64,000 nucleotides of DNA from Hymenobacter convexus (GCF_030580955.1 NZ_JAUQON010000005.1:124001-188000), one strand, 5' to 3'; positions 14,578 to 23,815 are shown, counted from the stretch's first letter. Program-made: numbers and translations. The notes: generated by a model from the letters alone, not told the origin.

Positions 14578-16665
14578 ATGGCCCGCATCCCCAAAGAGTT
14601 AGTTGACCACATCATCCAGACCGCCGACATCGTGGAAGTCGTCGGCGACTTCGTGCAGCTCAAGCGCAAGGGCCAGAATCTGTGGGCGCCGTGTCCATTC
14701 CACAACGAAAAGTCCCCGTCGTTTTCGGTAAACCCGGCCAAGTCGCTCTACAAGTGTTTCGGCTGTGGCAAGGCCGGCGGCGTGGTGCAGTTCGTGATGG
14801 ACGTGGAGGGCACCAGCTACGTGGAGGCCCTGAAATACCTGGCCAAGAAGTACGCCATCGAGATTCAGGAGGAAGAAAAGACGCCCCAGCAGCAGCTGGA
14901 GCAGAACGAGCGGGACTCCCAGTACATCGTTTCGGATTTCGCCAAAAACCACTTTCACCGCCTGCTGCTGAACTCCGAAGAGGGCATGAGCATCGGCTAC
15001 GGCTACCTCAAGGAGCGCGGCCTCAACCTGAGCACCATCCAGACCTTCGAGCTCGGCTACTCGCTCGACAGCTGGGACGACCTGATGAAAGCCGCCGAAA
15101 CGGCCGGTTTCGACAAGAAATACCTGGAGAAAACCGGCCTCACCGTCATTCGCACCGACGACCAGGGCAAAGACACCGGCCGGCGCTACGACCGGTTCCG
15201 GGGCCGCGTGATGTTCCCGATTCACAATATTAGCGGCCGGGTGGTGGGCTTCGGGGCGCGCACCCTGAAGCGCGACGACAAGATGGCGAAGTACCTGAAC
15301 TCGCCCGAGTCGGAGATTTACCACAAGTCGGACGTGTTATATGGCCTGTTTCAGGCCCGCCAGGCCATTCGCACGCAGGAAGTCTGCTATCTGGTAGAAG
15401 GTTACCTCGACGTGCTGTCACTCTACCAGGGCGGCATCAAAAACGTGGTGGCCTCGTCGGGTACTTCGCTCACGGAAGGCCAGATTCGGCTCATCAAGCG
15501 GTATTCCGATAACGTGACCGTGCTGTATGATGGCGACGCAGCCGGCATCAAAGCCTCGCTGCGCGGCACTGACTTGCTACTCGAAGGCGGCCTGAACGTG
15601 CGCGTGGTGCTCTTCCCCGACGGTGACGACCCGGACAGCTACATCCGCAAAGTGGGCGACCAGCGCTTCACCGAATACATCGAAACCAAGAGCCAGGACT
15701 TCATCACCTTCAAAACCACGCTCGTGGCCCGCGAGGCCAGCAACGACCCCGTGAAGAAGGCCGAGGCCATCCGCGACGTGCTGCACAGCATCGCCAAAGT
15801 GCCCGATGCCATTAAGCGCCAGGTGTTTTTGCAGCAGACCTCGGCCACGTTTGGCATCGATGAGCAGGTGCTCATCACGGAATATAACAAGCTCGTAAAG
15901 TCGCCCACCCAGCAAACCAAGCCCAGCGGCGGCGACAACCGCGGCAACTACGGCAACGGCGCGGGCAGCGCCAACACCGGCTACCCGCCCAGCTCCAACC
16001 CGCGCTCGGCCCCGGCTGCGCGCCCGATGACGGACGAGGAAGAGGCCGAAATGCTGATGTACGGCGGCGCTGAAGCGGCCGAGTCGCTGGGCACGCCTTT
16101 CACGGCAGCGCCAAAAAAAGCTGCCGAAGAGGAAGAAACGCCCGACATGCTGCAAGTGTGCGAGCGCGAGGTGCTTCGCCTGCTGGTGCTTTACGCGGGC
16201 CGCGAAATTGAGCCCGAAATGAGCGTGGCCGGCTACCTCATGGGCCAGCTCGGCGAGTACCCGCTCACCAAGCCGCTATACGCCGAAATGTGGGAAATCT
16301 GCCGCCAGGAGCTGTTGGCTGGCCGCTTCCCCGACGCCCGCCTGCTGGCCCAGAACGAGCGCGAAGACATCCGCCAGCTCATTACCGACCTGGCCACCGA
16401 GCGCTACGAAATCAGTCCCAACTGGCGCACCAAGGAAATCTACGTCTTCAATGAAGTCGACCTGCCCCAACTGGCCTGCGACAACGCCGTGCTGCGCCTC
16501 AACAAAGTCCACGTCCAGCGCGAGCTCGACCAGTGCCTCGAACGCCTGCGCCACCCGCTGGAAGACGCCGAGATGTTCGAAATCCTCGGCGACATCAAGC
16601 GGCTGAAGGAGCTGGACAATGAGCTGGCCGCGCTGCTCGGCACGGTGGTGGCGCGCGGCACCTGA
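14578..16665 (+). CDS. dnaG: DNA primase
   Basis: Synthesises RNA primers for replication. The zinc-ribbon domain is at residues 40-66 (CPFHNEKSPS, CFGCGKAGG). The TOPRIM core is near residues 265-325 (VEGYLDVLSLYQGGIKNVVA, ASSGTSLTEGQ, VLYDGDAAGIKAS with the acidic metal ligands). A Gly/Asn/Pro-rich and then Glu-rich linker at about 440-520 separates it from the C-terminal helicase-binding region. At 695 residues it is slightly longer than usual because of that linker. The ATG follows a long leader and the gene ends in a strong hairpin at 16683. Confidence 0.97.
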   Translation: MARIPKELVDHIIQTADIVEVVGDFVQLKRKGQNLWAPCPFHNEKSPSFSVNPAKSLYKCFGCGKAGGVVQFVMDVEGTSYVEALKYLAKKYAIEIQEEEKTPQQQLEQNERDSQYIVSDFAKNHFHRLLLNSEEGMSIGYGYLKERGLNLSTIQTFELGYSLDSWDDLMKAAETAGFDKKYLEKTGLTVIRTDDQGKDTGRRYDRFRGRVMFPIHNISGRVVGFGARTLKRDDKMAKYLNSPESEIYHKSDVLYGLFQARQAIRTQEVCYLVEGYLDVLSLYQGGIKNVVASSGTSLTEGQIRLIKRYSDNVTVLYDGDAAGIKASLRGTDLLLEGGLNVRVVLFPDGDDPDSYIRKVGDQRFTEYIETKSQDFITFKTTLVAREASNDPVKKAEAIRDVLHSIAKVPDAIKRQVFLQQTSATFGIDEQVLITEYNKLVKSPTQQTKPSGGDNRGNYGNGAGSANTGYPPSSNPRSAPAARPMTDEEEAEMLMYGGAEAAESLGTPFTAAPKKAAEEEETPDMLQVCEREVLRLLVLYAGREIEPEMSVAGYLMGQLGEYPLTKPLYAEMWEICRQELLAGRFPDARLLAQNEREDIRQLITDLATERYEISPNWRTKEIYVFNEVDLPQLACDNAVLRLNKVHVQRELDQCLERLRHPLEDAEMFEILGDIKRLKELDNELAALLGTVVARGT

Positions 16666-16682
16666 TTCGCCTGAACGAAACG

Positions 16683-16729
16683 AAAGAACGTCATGCTTCA
16701 CTGTGCGCTGCATGACGTTCTTTGTTTTT
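16683..16729 (+). terminator. Intrinsic terminator after dnaG, built from a repeat end
   Basis: AAAGAACGTCATGC (16683-16696) pairs perfectly with GCATGACGTTCTTT (16710-16723), followed by GTTTTT. The stem sequence AACGTCATGC is the same as the outer arm of the family-B inverted repeats, so this may be a collapsed copy. Confidence 0.8.
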
Positions 16730-16750
16730 CTGTTCCGATTACGCCTATAA

Positions 16751-17806
16751 ATGCTCCAGCGCCTCAACATCAATCGCCTGATTCTGGCCGTCGTGCTCAC
16801 CGTGGCCAGCCTGGTCATTGGCATGGCGGGCTTCACCTACATCGAGCATTACGGCCCGGTCGATGCGTTTTATATGACTGTCACGACCGTGGCCACGGTC
16901 GGTTTTGGCGAAATTCACACGTTTTCGGAAGCCGGGCGGCTTTTCGTTTCGTTCTACATCCTCTACAACCTAGTGGTGGTGGCCTACCTCGTGTCGGTTT
17001 TCTCCTCCTTTATCTTTGACGGCGAGCTGCGCAAAATTTATCGAATGATAAAAACCGACCAAGAAATCAAACGCTTCAGCGGGCACGTCATCGTGTGCGG
17101 CTTCGGCCGCAATGGCCGCCGCGCCTACCAGGAACTGCGCGCCAACGGCGTGCGTGTGGTGGTCATCGAAATGAATCACAATTTGATGAAGAGCGTCACC
17201 GAGGGCCACACCGGCGAAGACTACGACGGCGACGGCGTGGCCGGGGGCAACATCTTCACCGTGATGGGCGACGCCACTACCGACCTCGTGCTGAAGCAGG
17301 CCGGCGTAGAACGGGCTTCGGCCCTTATCACGGCTCTGCCCAAGGATGCCGACAACGTGTTCGTGGCCCTTTCGGCCCGGGCCCTGAACCCGCGCTTGAA
17401 AATCATCGCCCGTGCTTCGCTCAAAACGTCGGAAAGCAAACTCATCTCGGCCGGGGCCGATTCGGTGGTGATGCCCGACGAAATCGGCGGCTCGCACATG
17501 GCCAAGCTGGTGGTGCGCCCCGAAGTCATTCGTTTTCTCGACCTGATTTCCGGCCTCAGCGCCGACAAGCTCCGCCTCGAAGAGATGACGTTTGACCAGT
17601 TGCGGCGCGATTTACACGGCCGCAGCATCCGCGAGCTCGACGTGCGCTCCGTCACGGGGGCCACCATCATTGGCATGCGCACGGCCGAAGGTTCGCTCCT
17701 CGTGAGCCCGCCCGTGGACTACGTGCCCGCCCCCGGCGACGTGCTGCTCGTGCTGGGCAGCGAAGAGCAGATTGAGAACTTCGAAGTCCGGTTTCGGCAG
17801 CTGTAG
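16751..17806 (+). CDS. TrkA-domain potassium channel (2TM Kch type), 351 aa
   Basis: Inner-membrane K+ channel with cytoplasmic nucleotide-sensing domain. Helix 1 spans about residues 9-30, the pore with selectivity filter TTVATVGFGE is at about 43-54, and helix 2 is at about 62-85. The RCK/TrkA-N Rossmann domain opens with HVIVCGFGRNGRRAYQEL near residue 108 and continues to DNVFVALSARALNP; a TrkA-C domain follows to the end (REMTV-like strand, TIIGMRTAEGSLLVSPP, GDVLLVLGSEEQIENF). Length and order are standard. The start MLQRLNINRLILAV sits directly after the dnaG terminator. Confidence 0.93.
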   Translation: MLQRLNINRLILAVVLTVASLVIGMAGFTYIEHYGPVDAFYMTVTTVATVGFGEIHTFSEAGRLFVSFYILYNLVVVAYLVSVFSSFIFDGELRKIYRMIKTDQEIKRFSGHVIVCGFGRNGRRAYQELRANGVRVVVIEMNHNLMKSVTEGHTGEDYDGDGVAGGNIFTVMGDATTDLVLKQAGVERASALITALPKDADNVFVALSARALNPRLKIIARASLKTSESKLISAGADSVVMPDEIGGSHMAKLVVRPEVIRFLDLISGLSADKLRLEEMTFDQLRRDLHGRSIRELDVRSVTGATIIGMRTAEGSLLVSPPVDYVPAPGDVLLVLGSEEQIENFEVRFRQL

Positions 17807-17824
17807 AATGCGTATCCGTGCGAA

Positions 17825-17930
17825 ACTGTCATCCTGAGCGCAGCAAAGGACCTTATCACCAATGAATAGGTGGCCGTATTTTCAGTAGGGCAAACGTGAT
17901 AAGGTCCTTCGCTGCGCTCAGGATGACAGT
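17825..17930. repeat. Long inverted repeat, family A, copy 2
   Basis: Arms of 35 bases at 17825-17859 and 17896-17930 are inverted complements with one mismatch; the core is TCATCCTGAGCGCAGC then AAGGACCTTATCAC. Located just after the potassium channel stop codon, where it could act as a transcription terminator. Confidence 0.9.
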
Positions 17931-17954
17931 TCCCGATTAAGCGCAGGCCTATTC

Positions 17955-17962
17955 TACCTTTG
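17955..17962 (+). promoter_or_regulatory. -7 promoter element for the glycosyltransferase operon
   Basis: TACCTTTG is an exact match, ending 8 bases before the ATG at 17971, so a very short or absent leader is predicted. Confidence 0.65.
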
Positions 17963-17970
17963 CGGGCCCT

Positions 17971-19227
17971 ATGCATATTCTGCAACTCTGTCCGCGCGTC
18001 CCGTTTCCACCTCACGATGGCGGCGCCATCGCCATGTACGACGTGGCGGCTGGCCTCGTGCGGGCCGGGCACCGCGTCACGCTGCTGGCCATCAACACGC
18101 CCAAGCACCGCCAGCCCGCCGATGCGCTGGCCCACCTCGGCCCCAACCTGCGGCTGGTGCTGGTGGATGTCGATACCGCTATTTCGGCCAGCAAAGCCCT
18201 GAAAAACCTGTTGCTGAGCCGCCAGCCCTACAACGTGGAACGGTTCATGAGCCCGGCGGTGGGGGAGAAGCTGCTGGAAATTCTGGGCACCGATGACGTG
18301 GACGTGGTGCAGCTGGAAGGCACATTTGTGGCTTGTTACGCCGAACTGCTGGGCCGCCAGCACCGCCAGGATTTCCGGGTGCCGCCGCTGGTATTGCGCG
18401 CCCACAACGTGGAATATACCATCTGGCAGATGCTGGCCGGCCGCGAAACCAACCCGCTCAAGCGCCTGTTCTTAAAAACTATGGCCCACCGGCTGGAGAA
18501 ATTTGAGCGCCGCCACCTGCGCCAGTTCGACGCCATCGCCGCCATCACCGAGGCTGATGCCGACCGCCTGCGCGCGCTGCATTGCCCCGAGCCCATCGTC
18601 TTCATCCCCGCCGGCGCGGACCTGGCCCGCCTGCAGCCCGACCTCGCCATCCGGCCCCAGCCGCGCACGCTGTTCATGATTGGCTCGCTCGACTGGCTGC
18701 CCAACCAGGAAGGCGTGGAATGGCTGCTGCGTGAGGTGTGGCCTACTTTCCACGCCGAATTTCCCGACGTGGAGCTGCACATAGCCGGCCGTAACGCCCC
18801 GCCACACCTGCTCAACCTGAAAGCCGCTAACGTCATCATGCACGGCTTCGTGGAGTCGGCCCCGGCCTTTATGCAGCAACACGGGCTGATGCTGGTGCCG
18901 CTGCTGAGCGGCGGCGGCATGCGCGTCAAAATTATTGAGGGCATGGCGCTGGGCAAAGCCATTCTCAGCACCCGGCTGGGGGCCGAGGGCATTGCCGTGC
19001 GCGACGGCCACGACATCATCGTGCGCGATTCGCCGGCCGAGTGGCTGGCCTTTCTGCGCACCTGGGCCCGGGGCGAAGCCGACCTGGCTGCCCTCGGCGC
19101 CAATGCCGCCCGCACCGCCACCGAGGTCTACGACAACCGCCGCGTGGTGCAGCGCTTTGTCGATTTGTACGAACAACTGCTTCTACCCGCGCCGGCCGGT
19201 ACGCTTGCCCACTCGCCGCCCGCATGA
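17971..19227 (+). CDS. Glycosyltransferase, GT4-type, 418 aa
   Basis: Retaining GT-B glycosyltransferase likely acting in surface polysaccharide or glycoprotein assembly. The N-terminal acceptor domain starts MHILQLCPRVPFPPHDGGA with the glycine loop; the donor domain has NQEGVEWLLREVWP, VELHIAGRNAPPHLLNL, NVIMHGFVES, and the nucleotide-sugar binding segment VPLLSGGGMRVKIIEGMALG followed by KAILSTRLGAEGI. Substrate unknown. Its TGA overlaps the ATG of the second glycosyltransferase (ATGA), so the two are an operon and may act in sequence on one glycan. Confidence 0.9.
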   Translation: MHILQLCPRVPFPPHDGGAIAMYDVAAGLVRAGHRVTLLAINTPKHRQPADALAHLGPNLRLVLVDVDTAISASKALKNLLLSRQPYNVERFMSPAVGEKLLEILGTDDVDVVQLEGTFVACYAELLGRQHRQDFRVPPLVLRAHNVEYTIWQMLAGRETNPLKRLFLKTMAHRLEKFERRHLRQFDAIAAITEADADRLRALHCPEPIVFIPAGADLARLQPDLAIRPQPRTLFMIGSLDWLPNQEGVEWLLREVWPTFHAEFPDVELHIAGRNAPPHLLNLKAANVIMHGFVESAPAFMQQHGLMLVPLLSGGGMRVKIIEGMALGKAILSTRLGAEGIAVRDGHDIIVRDSPAEWLAFLRTWARGEADLAALGANAARTATEVYDNRRVVQRFVDLYEQLLLPAPAGTLAHSPPA

Positions 19228-20393
19228 AGCTGCTCGTTCTCCTCTCGCGCTTCCCGTACCCGCTCGACAAGGGCGACAAGCTGCGCGCTTTCCACCAGCT
19301 GAAATACCTGGCCGAGCGCCATGAAATCTGCCTTTTCGTCGTTTCCGACGAGGATGTAACCCCCGAGGCCGACGCGGCCGTGCGGCCCCTGTGCCGCGGT
19401 GGCCTGCGGGTGCACCGCCTGTACCGGCCCGGCATTGCGGCCAACATGGCGCGGGCCCTGGCGGCCGGCCGGCCGCTGCAGGTCGGCTATTTCTACGATG
19501 CCGGGGCCCAGCGCGAGGTCGATGAGCTGTTGCGCACCTTCCGGCCCGACCATGTGTATTGCCAGCTCATTCGCATGGCCGAATACCTGCGCCCCCACGC
19601 CGGCCGCGTGCCAATGACGCTCGATTACATGGACGTGTTTTCGGCCGGGGTGGCGCGGCGGGCCACGCAGGCGCCCCTTTGGCAGCGCCCCGTGATGGTG
19701 CTGGAAGCCCGCCGCCTGCTGGCCTACGAAGCCCGGGCCTTCGACTGGTTTCAACACCACACCATCATCAGCGACCAGGACCGGCAGCTCATCCGGCACC
19801 CGCGCCGCCAGGAAATCCGGGTGGTGCTCAATGGCATCGATGCCGAGCGGTTTCGGCCCCTGCCGGAGGTGGCCAAGGAATACGATGTGCTGTTTTCGGG
19901 CAACATGAGCTACCACCCCAACGTGGACGCCGCCGCCTTTCTGGCCGAGGAAATTATGCCTTTGGTGCGCACCCGCCACCCCGAGGCCCGCCTGCTGGTG
20001 GCCGGTACCACGCCCGCGCCGCGCGTGCAGGCGTTGGCTTCGGCGCACGTGGTGGTGAGCGGCTGGGTGCCCGATATCCGGGCGGCGTATGCAGCGGCGC
20101 GGGTGTTTGTGGCGCCCATGCGGGTGGGCACGGGCCTTCAAAACAAGCTGCTCGAAGCCATGGCCATGCAGCTGCCCTGCGTGACGACGCCCCTGGCCAA
20201 CAATGCCTTGGGCGGCACCAACGGGCAGGAACTCTGCGTGGCCGAAACAGCCGAAGCCATTGCCAACGATATTATCGGCCTGCTCGATAACCCGGCCGCA
20301 GCGGCGGAACTGGCTACCCGCGGCCAGGAATTTGTGAAAACCCGCTACACCTGGGCCGGCGCCACAGCGCAGCTGGAAGCGCTGTTCTACTAG
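19224..20393 (+). CDS. Glycosyltransferase, GT4-type (TIGR03087-like), 389 aa
   Basis: Second GT-B transferase of the pair. The opening LLSRFPYPLDKGDKLRAFHQ is typical of the sugar transferases that carry a P.DKGDK.R motif (the TIGR03087 group known from exosortase-associated clusters). The donor domain has DVLFSGNMSYHPNVDAAAFL, EARLLVAGTTPAPRVQAL, VVSGWVPDIRAAYAAARVF and APMRVGTGLQNKLLEAMAM. The ATG at 19224 lies in the ATGA overlap, which favours it over a longer frame from 19041. No exosortase or other polysaccharide genes are adjacent, so pathway assignment stays open. Confidence 0.9.
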   Translation: MKLLVLLSRFPYPLDKGDKLRAFHQLKYLAERHEICLFVVSDEDVTPEADAAVRPLCRGGLRVHRLYRPGIAANMARALAAGRPLQVGYFYDAGAQREVDELLRTFRPDHVYCQLIRMAEYLRPHAGRVPMTLDYMDVFSAGVARRATQAPLWQRPVMVLEARRLLAYEARAFDWFQHHTIISDQDRQLIRHPRRQEIRVVLNGIDAERFRPLPEVAKEYDVLFSGNMSYHPNVDAAAFLAEEIMPLVRTRHPEARLLVAGTTPAPRVQALASAHVVVSGWVPDIRAAYAAARVFVAPMRVGTGLQNKLLEAMAMQLPCVTTPLANNALGGTNGQELCVAETAEAIANDIIGLLDNPAAAAELATRGQEFVKTRYTWAGATAQLEALFY

Positions 20394-20410
20394 GGCGCGG
20401 CCCCGTGGGC

Positions 20411-20418
20411 TAACTTTG
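20411..20418 (+). promoter_or_regulatory. -7 promoter element for ribBA
   Basis: TAACTTTG is an exact TAnnTTTG match 17 bases upstream of the first ribBA ATG. Confidence 0.65.
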
Positions 20419-20435
20419 CGGGCGCCGCCGTTGTT

Positions 20436-21683
20436 ATGGCCCGAAATACCCATCCCATGCTTGATACCATCGAATCCGCCATCGAAGACATTCGCGCTGG
20501 CAAAGTCGTCATTGTGGTCGACGACGAAGACCGTGAGAACGAAGGCGACTTCATTTGCGCCGCCCGCGCGGCCACGCCCGAAGTCATCAATTTTATGGCC
20601 ACCCACGGCCGAGGCCTGGTGTGCACAGCCCTTACCGAGGAGCGTTGCGAGGAATTGGGCCTGAACCTGATGGTGGGCCACAACACGGCCCTGCACGCTA
20701 CGGCGTTCACCGTTTCGGTCGATTTGCTGAAAAACGGCGTGACCACCGGCATCTCGGCCTCCGACCGCAGCAAGACCATTCTGGCCCTCATCGACCCCGC
20801 CACCAAGCCCGAGGAACTGGGCAAACCCGGCCATATTTTCCCCCTCAAGGCCCGCAAGGAAGGCGTGCTGCGCCGCGCCGGCCACACCGAAGCCACCGTG
20901 GACCTGGCCCGCCTGGCCGGGTTTGAGCCGGCCGGCGTGTTGGTCGAAATTCTGAAGGAGGACGGCGAGATGGCCCGCCTGCCCGACCTCGAAATTGTGG
21001 CCAAAAAGTGGGGCTTGAAGCTAATTTCGGTGCAGGACCTCATCAAGTACCGCCTCGCCACGGAAAGCCTCATCACCCGCGAAATCTCGGTGAAGATGCC
21101 CACCGAAGACGGGGACTTCGACCTCTACGCCTTCACCCAGAATTCCAACGGCGCCAAGCACCTGGCCCTGGTGAAGGGCGACATCAGCGGCCCCGAGCCG
21201 GTGTTGGTGCGCGTGCACAGCTCCTGCGTAACCGGCGACATCTTCGGCTCCTGCCGTTGCGACTGCGGCCCGCAGCTGCACCAGGCCATGCGCCAGATTG
21301 AGCGCGAAGGCCGCGGCGTCATCGTGTACATGAACCAGGAAGGCCGCGGCATTGGCCTGCTCAACAAGCTGAAAGCCTACAAGCTGCAGGAGCAGGGCCG
21401 CGACACCGTGCAAGCCAACGAGGACCTGGGCTTCAAAGGCGACGAGCGCGACTACGGCGTGGGCGCCAGCATCCTGCGCGACCTCGGCGTGCGCCAGATG
21501 CGCCTGCTCACCAACAACCCGCGCAAGCGCACCGGCCTCATCGGCTACGGCCTCGAAATCGTGGACACGCTGCCCATCGAAATCCACGCCAACCCGCACA
21601 ATGAAGCCTATTTAGCCACCAAGCGCGACAAAATGGGCCACAGCATCATGCAGGTGGCGCCGGCCGACGCGCCAGCGGCGTAA
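20436..21683 (+). CDS. ribBA: Bifunctional DHBP synthase / GTP cyclohydrolase II
   Basis: Catalyses both entry steps of riboflavin synthesis. The N-terminal RibB domain (about 8-210) has [19 protein letters not shown] and [11 protein letters not shown], with the substrate loop [15 protein letters not shown]. The C-terminal RibA domain (about 215-415) has the zinc cysteines in [17 protein letters not shown], the catalytic [13 protein letters not shown] and a late [19 protein letters not shown]. Length is normal. No FMN riboswitch is visible between the promoter and the start, which are only 17 bases apart. An alternative ATG seven codons in is possible. Confidence 0.96.
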   Translation: MARNTHPMLDTIESAIEDIRAGKVVIVVDDEDRENEGDFICAARAATPEVINFMATHGRGLVCTALTEERCEELGLNLMVGHNTALHATAFTVSVDLLKNGVTTGISASDRSKTILALIDPATKPEELGKPGHIFPLKARKEGVLRRAGHTEATVDLARLAGFEPAGVLVEILKEDGEMARLPDLEIVAKKWGLKLISVQDLIKYRLATESLITREISVKMPTEDGDFDLYAFTQNSNGAKHLALVKGDISGPEPVLVRVHSSCVTGDIFGSCRCDCGPQLHQAMRQIEREGRGVIVYMNQEGRGIGLLNKLKAYKLQEQGRDTVQANEDLGFKGDERDYGVGASILRDLGVRQMRLLTNNPRKRTGLIGYGLEIVDTLPIEIHANPHNEAYLATKRDKMGHSIMQVAPADAPAA

Positions 21684-21714
21684 GGCCTGTGGACAGTTAT
21701 CGGAAAGTCTATTC

Positions 21715-21753
21715 AAAACGTCATGCAGAGCGCTGCGAAGAATGACGTTTTTT
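21715..21753 (+). terminator. Intrinsic terminator after ribBA
   Basis: AAAACGTCAT (21715-21724) pairs with ATGACGTTTT (21742-21751), followed by more T. The stem again matches the outer end of family-B repeats. Confidence 0.7.
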
Positions 21754-21794
21754 ACTGTCCACTCAGCCTAGCCCACTGGATTAGGAATTACGAC

Positions 21795-21822
21795 AAAGGC
21801 CGGCCGCAACGCTGGCCTTTTT
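21795..21822 (+). terminator. Second hairpin terminator in the ribBA-T9SS gap
   Basis: AAAGGCCGGC (21795-21804) pairs with GCTGGCCTTT (21811-21820) with one G-T pair, followed by a T run. Confidence 0.6.
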
Positions 21823-21851
21823 CGTGCCCGGCCGGGACTGGCAACAAGTAG

Positions 21852-21914
21852 TCCGGAAACGGTGGCAAGGCATCCGGAAAGAGCGGAAAGGCTTCCGGAA
21901 TGGGCTGCAAGCCG
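21852..21914 (+). repeat. Imperfect 21-base tandem repeat, three units
   Basis: TCCGGAA recurs at 21852, 21873 and 21894, exactly 21 bases apart, with related G/A-rich filler between. Confidence 0.6.
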
Positions 21915-22002
21915 GCTGGGCGGCGCGGCAAGGCCATGGTTTTTCTTCAAGCCTCCCACCCGCCGGGCCGGAGCAAACCGCGGGGGAGTGCTCCGGCCCG
22001 GT

Positions 22003-22010
22003 TATTTTTG
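22003..22010 (+). promoter_or_regulatory. Putative -7 promoter element for the T9SS protein gene
   Basis: TATTTTTG matches TAnnTTTG, 28 bases upstream of the ATG at 22039. Confidence 0.5.
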
Positions 22011-22038
22011 GGTAACGCCACGCTACTTTCCTTTTTTT

Positions 22039-23757
22039 ATGACGCACGTTTCCGCTTCCTTATTTTCGGCCACCGGGTTTCGCCTGCTGCTGGCGCTGCT
22101 CTTACTGGCTGGCCGGCTGCCGGCGGCGGGGCAAGCACCGGCGTGGCAGACGGCACGGGCCGTGGCGGTGGCCACGGCGGCCTCCAATTTCAACGCGTCA
22201 GAGCTGCAGGCTACGGCGGTGGACGCGGCGGGCGACGTGTACCTGACCGGCACCTTCCGAAACACGGTGCTGCTGGGCGCCATTGCCTTGACCAGCGTGG
22301 GGGCGACGGACATTTTCGTGGCGAAATTCAGCCCGGCCACCAACCAGTTTGTGTGGGCGCAACGGGCCGGGGGCACAGGCCTCGACGGCGCAGAGAAGCT
22401 GGCCGTGAGTGGCAACAGCGTGTACGTGACCGGGTTTTACAACAGCCCCACGGTGGACTTTGGTGCCACCACTCTGACCAACGCGGGAAACAGCGACGTG
22501 TACGTGGCCAAGCTGACGGATACGGGCAGCTTTGGGTGGGCGCTCCGGGCCGGCAGCAGCGGGGTCGACTTTGCCAGTGCGCTGGTCGTGAGCGGCACGA
22601 GCGTGTACGTGGCCGGCTACTTTGAGGCGCCCACGGTGCGGTTCGGCACTACCACCCTGACCAGCGCAGGCACCATGGACGTGTTCGTGACCAAGCTCAC
22701 CGACGCGGGCCCTACGGCCAGCTTCGTGTGGGCCCAGCGGGCCGGCGGTGCCGACTCGGACTTGGGCACCGTGCTGGCGGTGAGCGGCGCAAACGTGTAT
22801 GTGGCCGGCTACACCAGCAGCCGCACGGCTGGGTTTGGACCCGTCACGCTGACCAATGCCAGCAACGCGGCCACCACCGACCTGTTTGTGGCCAAGCTCA
22901 CCGACGCGGGCCCTACGGGCAGCTTTGTGTGGGCCCAGCGGGCTGGCGGCGCGCTCAATGACTTCGCCACCGCGCTGGCCGTGAGCGGCCCGAATGTGTA
23001 CGTGGGCGGCTATTTCGTCAGCCCCACGGCGGCGTTTGGGGCTACTACCCTAACCAACGTGGGGCCGTCCGGCTCTTACGATGCCTACGTGGCCAAGCTG
23101 ACCGACGCCGGTACGTCCGGCCGCTTCGATTGGACGCAACAGGTCGGGAGCACCGGTGCCGAATCGGTCGGTGAGCTGGCCGTGAGTGGGAGCAGCGTGT
23201 ACGTGGTTGGGTCGTTCAGCACTTCGGTGAGCTTCGGTTCGACCACGCTCACAAACGGCGGCACGGGCGACCTGTTTGTGGCCCGGCTGCTGGACGCGGG
23301 GAGCACCAGCAGCTTCGCGTGGGCGCAGCAGGGCGGCGGCAGCAGCGGCTACAAGGGCGCCGCGGCCGTGGCCCTGAGTGGCACCAATGTGTACGTTGCC
23401 GGCTCGTTTGGGGGCCTCACGGCAACCTTTGGCACCATCATCGTTGCGAATCCGAACTACATCGGCACCGGCTTTCTGGCGAGCCTGGCCGACCCCACCC
23501 TCACGGCCACGGCCGCTGGCCGGGCCCTGGCATCCGCGCAGCTCTTCCCCAACCCCGCCCACGGCACGGCCACGTTGTACCTGCCGGTCGGCGCCACCGC
23601 TGCGCCCCTCACCCTGACCGACGCGCTGGGCCGGACTGTGCGCCGCTACCCGGCCGCTGCTGCGGGCCCTGAGGTAGTGCTGGACCTGCGCGGGCTGTCG
23701 GCGGGCCTATATCTGGTGCGGGGGGCAGGCCCGGCCCAGCACCTAAGGGTAGAGTAA
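22039..23757 (+). CDS. T9SS-exported repeat protein with propeller-like repeats, 572 aa
   Basis: Signal peptide (LLLALLLLAGRLPAAGQ) followed by about seven or eight repeats of roughly 60-75 residues. Each carries variants of LAVSGNSVYVTGFY, VDFGATTLTNAG, DVYVAKLTDTG and FVWAQRAGG. This pattern is that of beta-propeller-like SBBP repeat proteins. The last 75 residues (LFPNPAHGTATLYLPVG, LTDALGRTVRRY, LDLRGLSAGLYLVRG) are a type IX secretion sorting domain, so the protein is expected on the cell surface or outside. The ATG at 22039 was chosen for the signal peptide and because a promoter sits 28 bases upstream. Ligand and role unknown. Confidence 0.88.
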   Translation: MTHVSASLFSATGFRLLLALLLLAGRLPAAGQAPAWQTARAVAVATAASNFNASELQATAVDAAGDVYLTGTFRNTVLLGAIALTSVGATDIFVAKFSPATNQFVWAQRAGGTGLDGAEKLAVSGNSVYVTGFYNSPTVDFGATTLTNAGNSDVYVAKLTDTGSFGWALRAGSSGVDFASALVVSGTSVYVAGYFEAPTVRFGTTTLTSAGTMDVFVTKLTDAGPTASFVWAQRAGGADSDLGTVLAVSGANVYVAGYTSSRTAGFGPVTLTNASNAATTDLFVAKLTDAGPTGSFVWAQRAGGALNDFATALAVSGPNVYVGGYFVSPTAAFGATTLTNVGPSGSYDAYVAKLTDAGTSGRFDWTQQVGSTGAESVGELAVSGSSVYVVGSFSTSVSFGSTTLTNGGTGDLFVARLLDAGSTSSFAWAQQGGGSSGYKGAAAVALSGTNVYVAGSFGGLTATFGTIIVANPNYIGTGFLASLADPTLTATAAGRALASAQLFPNPAHGTATLYLPVGATAAPLTLTDALGRTVRRYPAAAAGPEVVLDLRGLSAGLYLVRGAGPAQHLRVE

Positions 23758-23782
23758 CGTGTTTAAATGTGCGCTTACGCAC

Positions 23783-23815
23783 AAGCCCCGGCACTATTGA
23801 GGTGCTGGGGCTTTT
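23783..23815. terminator. Intrinsic terminator after the T9SS protein gene
   Basis: AAGCCCCGGCAC (23783-23794) pairs with GTGCTGGGGCTT (23802-23813) with one mismatch, followed by TT. Confidence 0.75.

Larger units (their letters stand above)
21684..22038. other. 355-base intergenic region with hairpins and a 21-base tandem repeat
   Basis: No gene is seen. It holds a hairpin terminator at 21715-21753, a second at 21795-21822, three 21-base tandem repeats at 21852-21914 each starting TCCGGAA, and a TATTTTTG promoter at 22003. Confidence 0.6.

Noticed and set aside
20400..20436. FMN riboswitch in front of ribBA
   Set aside because: Only 17 bases separate the promoter and the ATG, too short for an FMN aptamer.
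19128..20885. 585-codon minus-strand frame opposite the second glycosyltransferase and ribBA
   Set aside because: Spans two confident plus-strand genes and has shadow-type composition.
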